From assembly GCF_002505485.1 (NCBI RefSeq), contig NZ_DAVG01000045.1, positions 1 to 14,649 of the forward strand: a stretch of DNA of 14,649 nucleotides, in the 5' to 3' direction. Both the position numbers and the translations under genes were made by a program. This document shows, in pieces, positions 13,478 through 14,649 of the stretch. How positions within the stretch are numbered: the first letter of the stretch is position 1; each line of letters starts with the position of its first letter. Source of the DNA: Methanosarcina sp. UBA5. GTDB lineage: Archaea > Halobacteriota > Methanosarcinia > Methanosarcinales > Methanosarcinaceae. A model generated the notes under the pieces. The model was not told where the DNA came from, searched no databases, and saw only the letters and a program-made list of their open reading frames with translations.

Positions 13478-14649
13478 ATGGAAAAAGGTGGCCAGCCAAT
13501 CATAATAGTAGATCCTAGAAAAGAGCAGACAAAGGGAAAAGAAGCACTCAGCATGAATATTGCGGCTGCAAAGGCAGTGGCCAGCATAGTCAAGAGCACA
13601 CTCGGACCGAGAGGAATGGACAAAATGCTTGTCAATCCTATCGGGGATATCACAATTACAAACGACGGTGCAACCATTTTACACGATATGTCCATCGAGC
13701 ACCCGGCAGCCAAGATGGTGGCCGAAGTTGCAGAGTCACTTGAAAGCTCGGCCGGTGATGGGACTACAAGTGCTGTCGTATTTACAGGCAGTCTGCTGGA
13801 AAAGGCAGAAAGCCTTATTGAGAGTGGAGTTCACCCGACAGTTGTTGTTAAGGGATACAGGCTTGCAGCCGAGAAGGCTGTTGAGGTTCTCGAGAACCTT
13901 GCAATCTCAACTGAGGAGAACGAAAAGGAGAAGCTTGTAGAAGTTGCCAGAACTTCTATTACGGGCAAAGCTTCTGAGAAGTACAACCGTTTAATTGCGG
14001 AACTCTGTGTGGATGCCGCGCTCGCAATTCGTGAAAGGGGAATAGTTGACCTTAAAGATGTTATTCTTTCAAAAGATGTCGGCGGCAAGATTGAAGATAC
14101 CGAGTTCGTTGAAGGCATCGTAATAGACAAAGTCGCCCTGGACAAGGAGTTCCCTCTCAGAATTGAGAACCCAGCGATCGCTCTGATCGATGCCCCTATG
14201 GAAATCGCCAAGACCACAAACAAAGCAAAACTTCAAATAAATGCGTATGGCGATCTTGAAGGCTTTGTAAAGCAGGAAGAGGCAGCCTTATTCGAAATGG
14301 CAGACTATGTAATCAGGGCAGGATCAAACGCGGTTTTCTGTTCCAAAGGTATGGATGACAAGATCGCAGCCTACTTGCAAAACCGGGGAATTTATGCCAC
14401 CCGCAGGGTTAAGAATGAAGATATGCAGCACCTTGTAGATGCCACAGGCGGCAGACCGATCCGCAATATCAAAGAACTGACCCAGAAAGAGCTCGGGCAT
14501 GCCGGTCTCCTTGAACAGGACCGGGACGGCGACCAGGGTAAGACCTACCTCAGAGGCTGCAAAGGTGCAAAATCTGTATCCATTGTCCTCAGAGGCGGTA
14601 CCGAACATATAGTTGACAATCTTGAGCGCGCAATTGACGATGCCCTCAG
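13478..14649 (+). CDS. Thermosome (group II chaperonin) subunit, N-terminal 390 residues
   Basis: Open from ATG 13478 to the window end (390 codons of about 540-550 expected). AGGAGGT (13461-13467) precedes it with 10 bases of spacing. Thermosomes form two stacked eight-membered rings in the cytoplasm and refold proteins using ATP. Seen: STLGPRGMDKML (40-51), NDGATIL (62-68) and GDGTT (93-97), which bind nucleotide and Mg. The apical domain carries the lid helix region (GDLEGFVKQEEAALFEMADY), then VFCSKGMDD, and the second equatorial part begins SIVLRGGTEHIVDNLERAIDDAL. Compared with the usual thermosome sequence, the stretch before GDGTT reads SLESSAGDGTTS rather than TQDxEVGDGTTT, and GDITIT replaces GDVVIT. 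So this may be one of the diverged extra chaperonins that Methanosarcina species carry. The subunit type cannot be fixed from this fragment. Confidence 0.93.
   Translation, partial: MEKGGQPIIIVDPRKEQTKGKEALSMNIAAAKAVASIVKSTLGPRGMDKMLVNPIGDITITNDGATILHDMSIEHPAAKMVAEVAESLESSAGDGTTSAVVFTGSLLEKAESLIESGVHPTVVVKGYRLAAEKAVEVLENLAISTEENEKEKLVEVARTSITGKASEKYNRLIAELCVDAALAIRERGIVDLKDVILSKDVGGKIEDTEFVEGIVIDKVALDKEFPLRIENPAIALIDAPMEIAKTTNKAKLQINAYGDLEGFVKQEEAALFEMADYVIRAGSNAVFCSKGMDDKIAAYLQNRGIYATRRVKNEDMQHLVDATGGRPIRNIKELTQKELGHAGLLEQDRDGDQGKTYLRGCKGAKSVSIVLRGGTEHIVDNLERAIDDAL

Overview
The window looks like chromosomal DNA of a mesophilic methanogenic archaeon, most probably Methanosarcina or a close relative. 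The evidence is a group II (thermosome-type) chaperonin, an archaeal-type aspartyl-tRNA synthetase, a four-cysteine archaeal-type PorB (pyruvate:ferredoxin oxidoreductase beta), GGAGG-type ribosome binding sites and TATA-box-like promoter elements. The long AT-rich spacers full of short repeats also fit. The genus is an inference from memory of such genomes; no search was run.

Layout: (1) 1-584, minus strand: N-terminal part of an FAD-dependent oxidoreductase of the phytoene-desaturase type, cut by the window edge. (2) 1191-2577: a small membrane protein, then a shikimate-kinase-like P-loop kinase with altered substrate-site residues. (3) 2997-4688: a two-gene unit, an ACT-domain protein (UPF0237) and a UPF0210/DUF711 protein, a conserved pair of unknown function, closed by a hairpin terminator. 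(4) 4689-5493: an 800-bp spacer with three separate tandem repeats, a possible 20-codon leader ORF and a hairpin ending at the next gene's ribosome binding site. (5) 5494-6384: porB standing alone, without the other Por subunits in the window. (6) 6443-7339, minus: an alpha-helical repeat protein with recurring (I/V)GK motifs. (7) 7812-8522: a PRPP-binding phosphoribosyltransferase with a C-terminal extension, preceded by an eight-copy 22-bp repeat array. (8) 8656-9135, minus: a three-segment membrane protein. (9) 9708-10448, minus: a metallophosphoesterase that appears to need an AUU start. (10) 11070-14649, plus: aspS, rpiA and a thermosome subunit cut by the window end.

Most genes look like housekeeping or orphan accessory genes, each in its own short transcription unit. 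Only the ACT/UPF0210 pair is a convincing operon. I found no insertion sequence, CRISPR array, rRNA or tRNA, and no multi-gene defence system.

The most unusual feature is that nearly every spacer carries its own tandem repeat, with units of 14-23 bp and a different sequence at most loci. Other points worth a second look are the AUU-start metallophosphoesterase, the kinase lacking the shikimate-binding arginine, the orphan porB with a structured leader, and the 23/46-residue-period helical protein.
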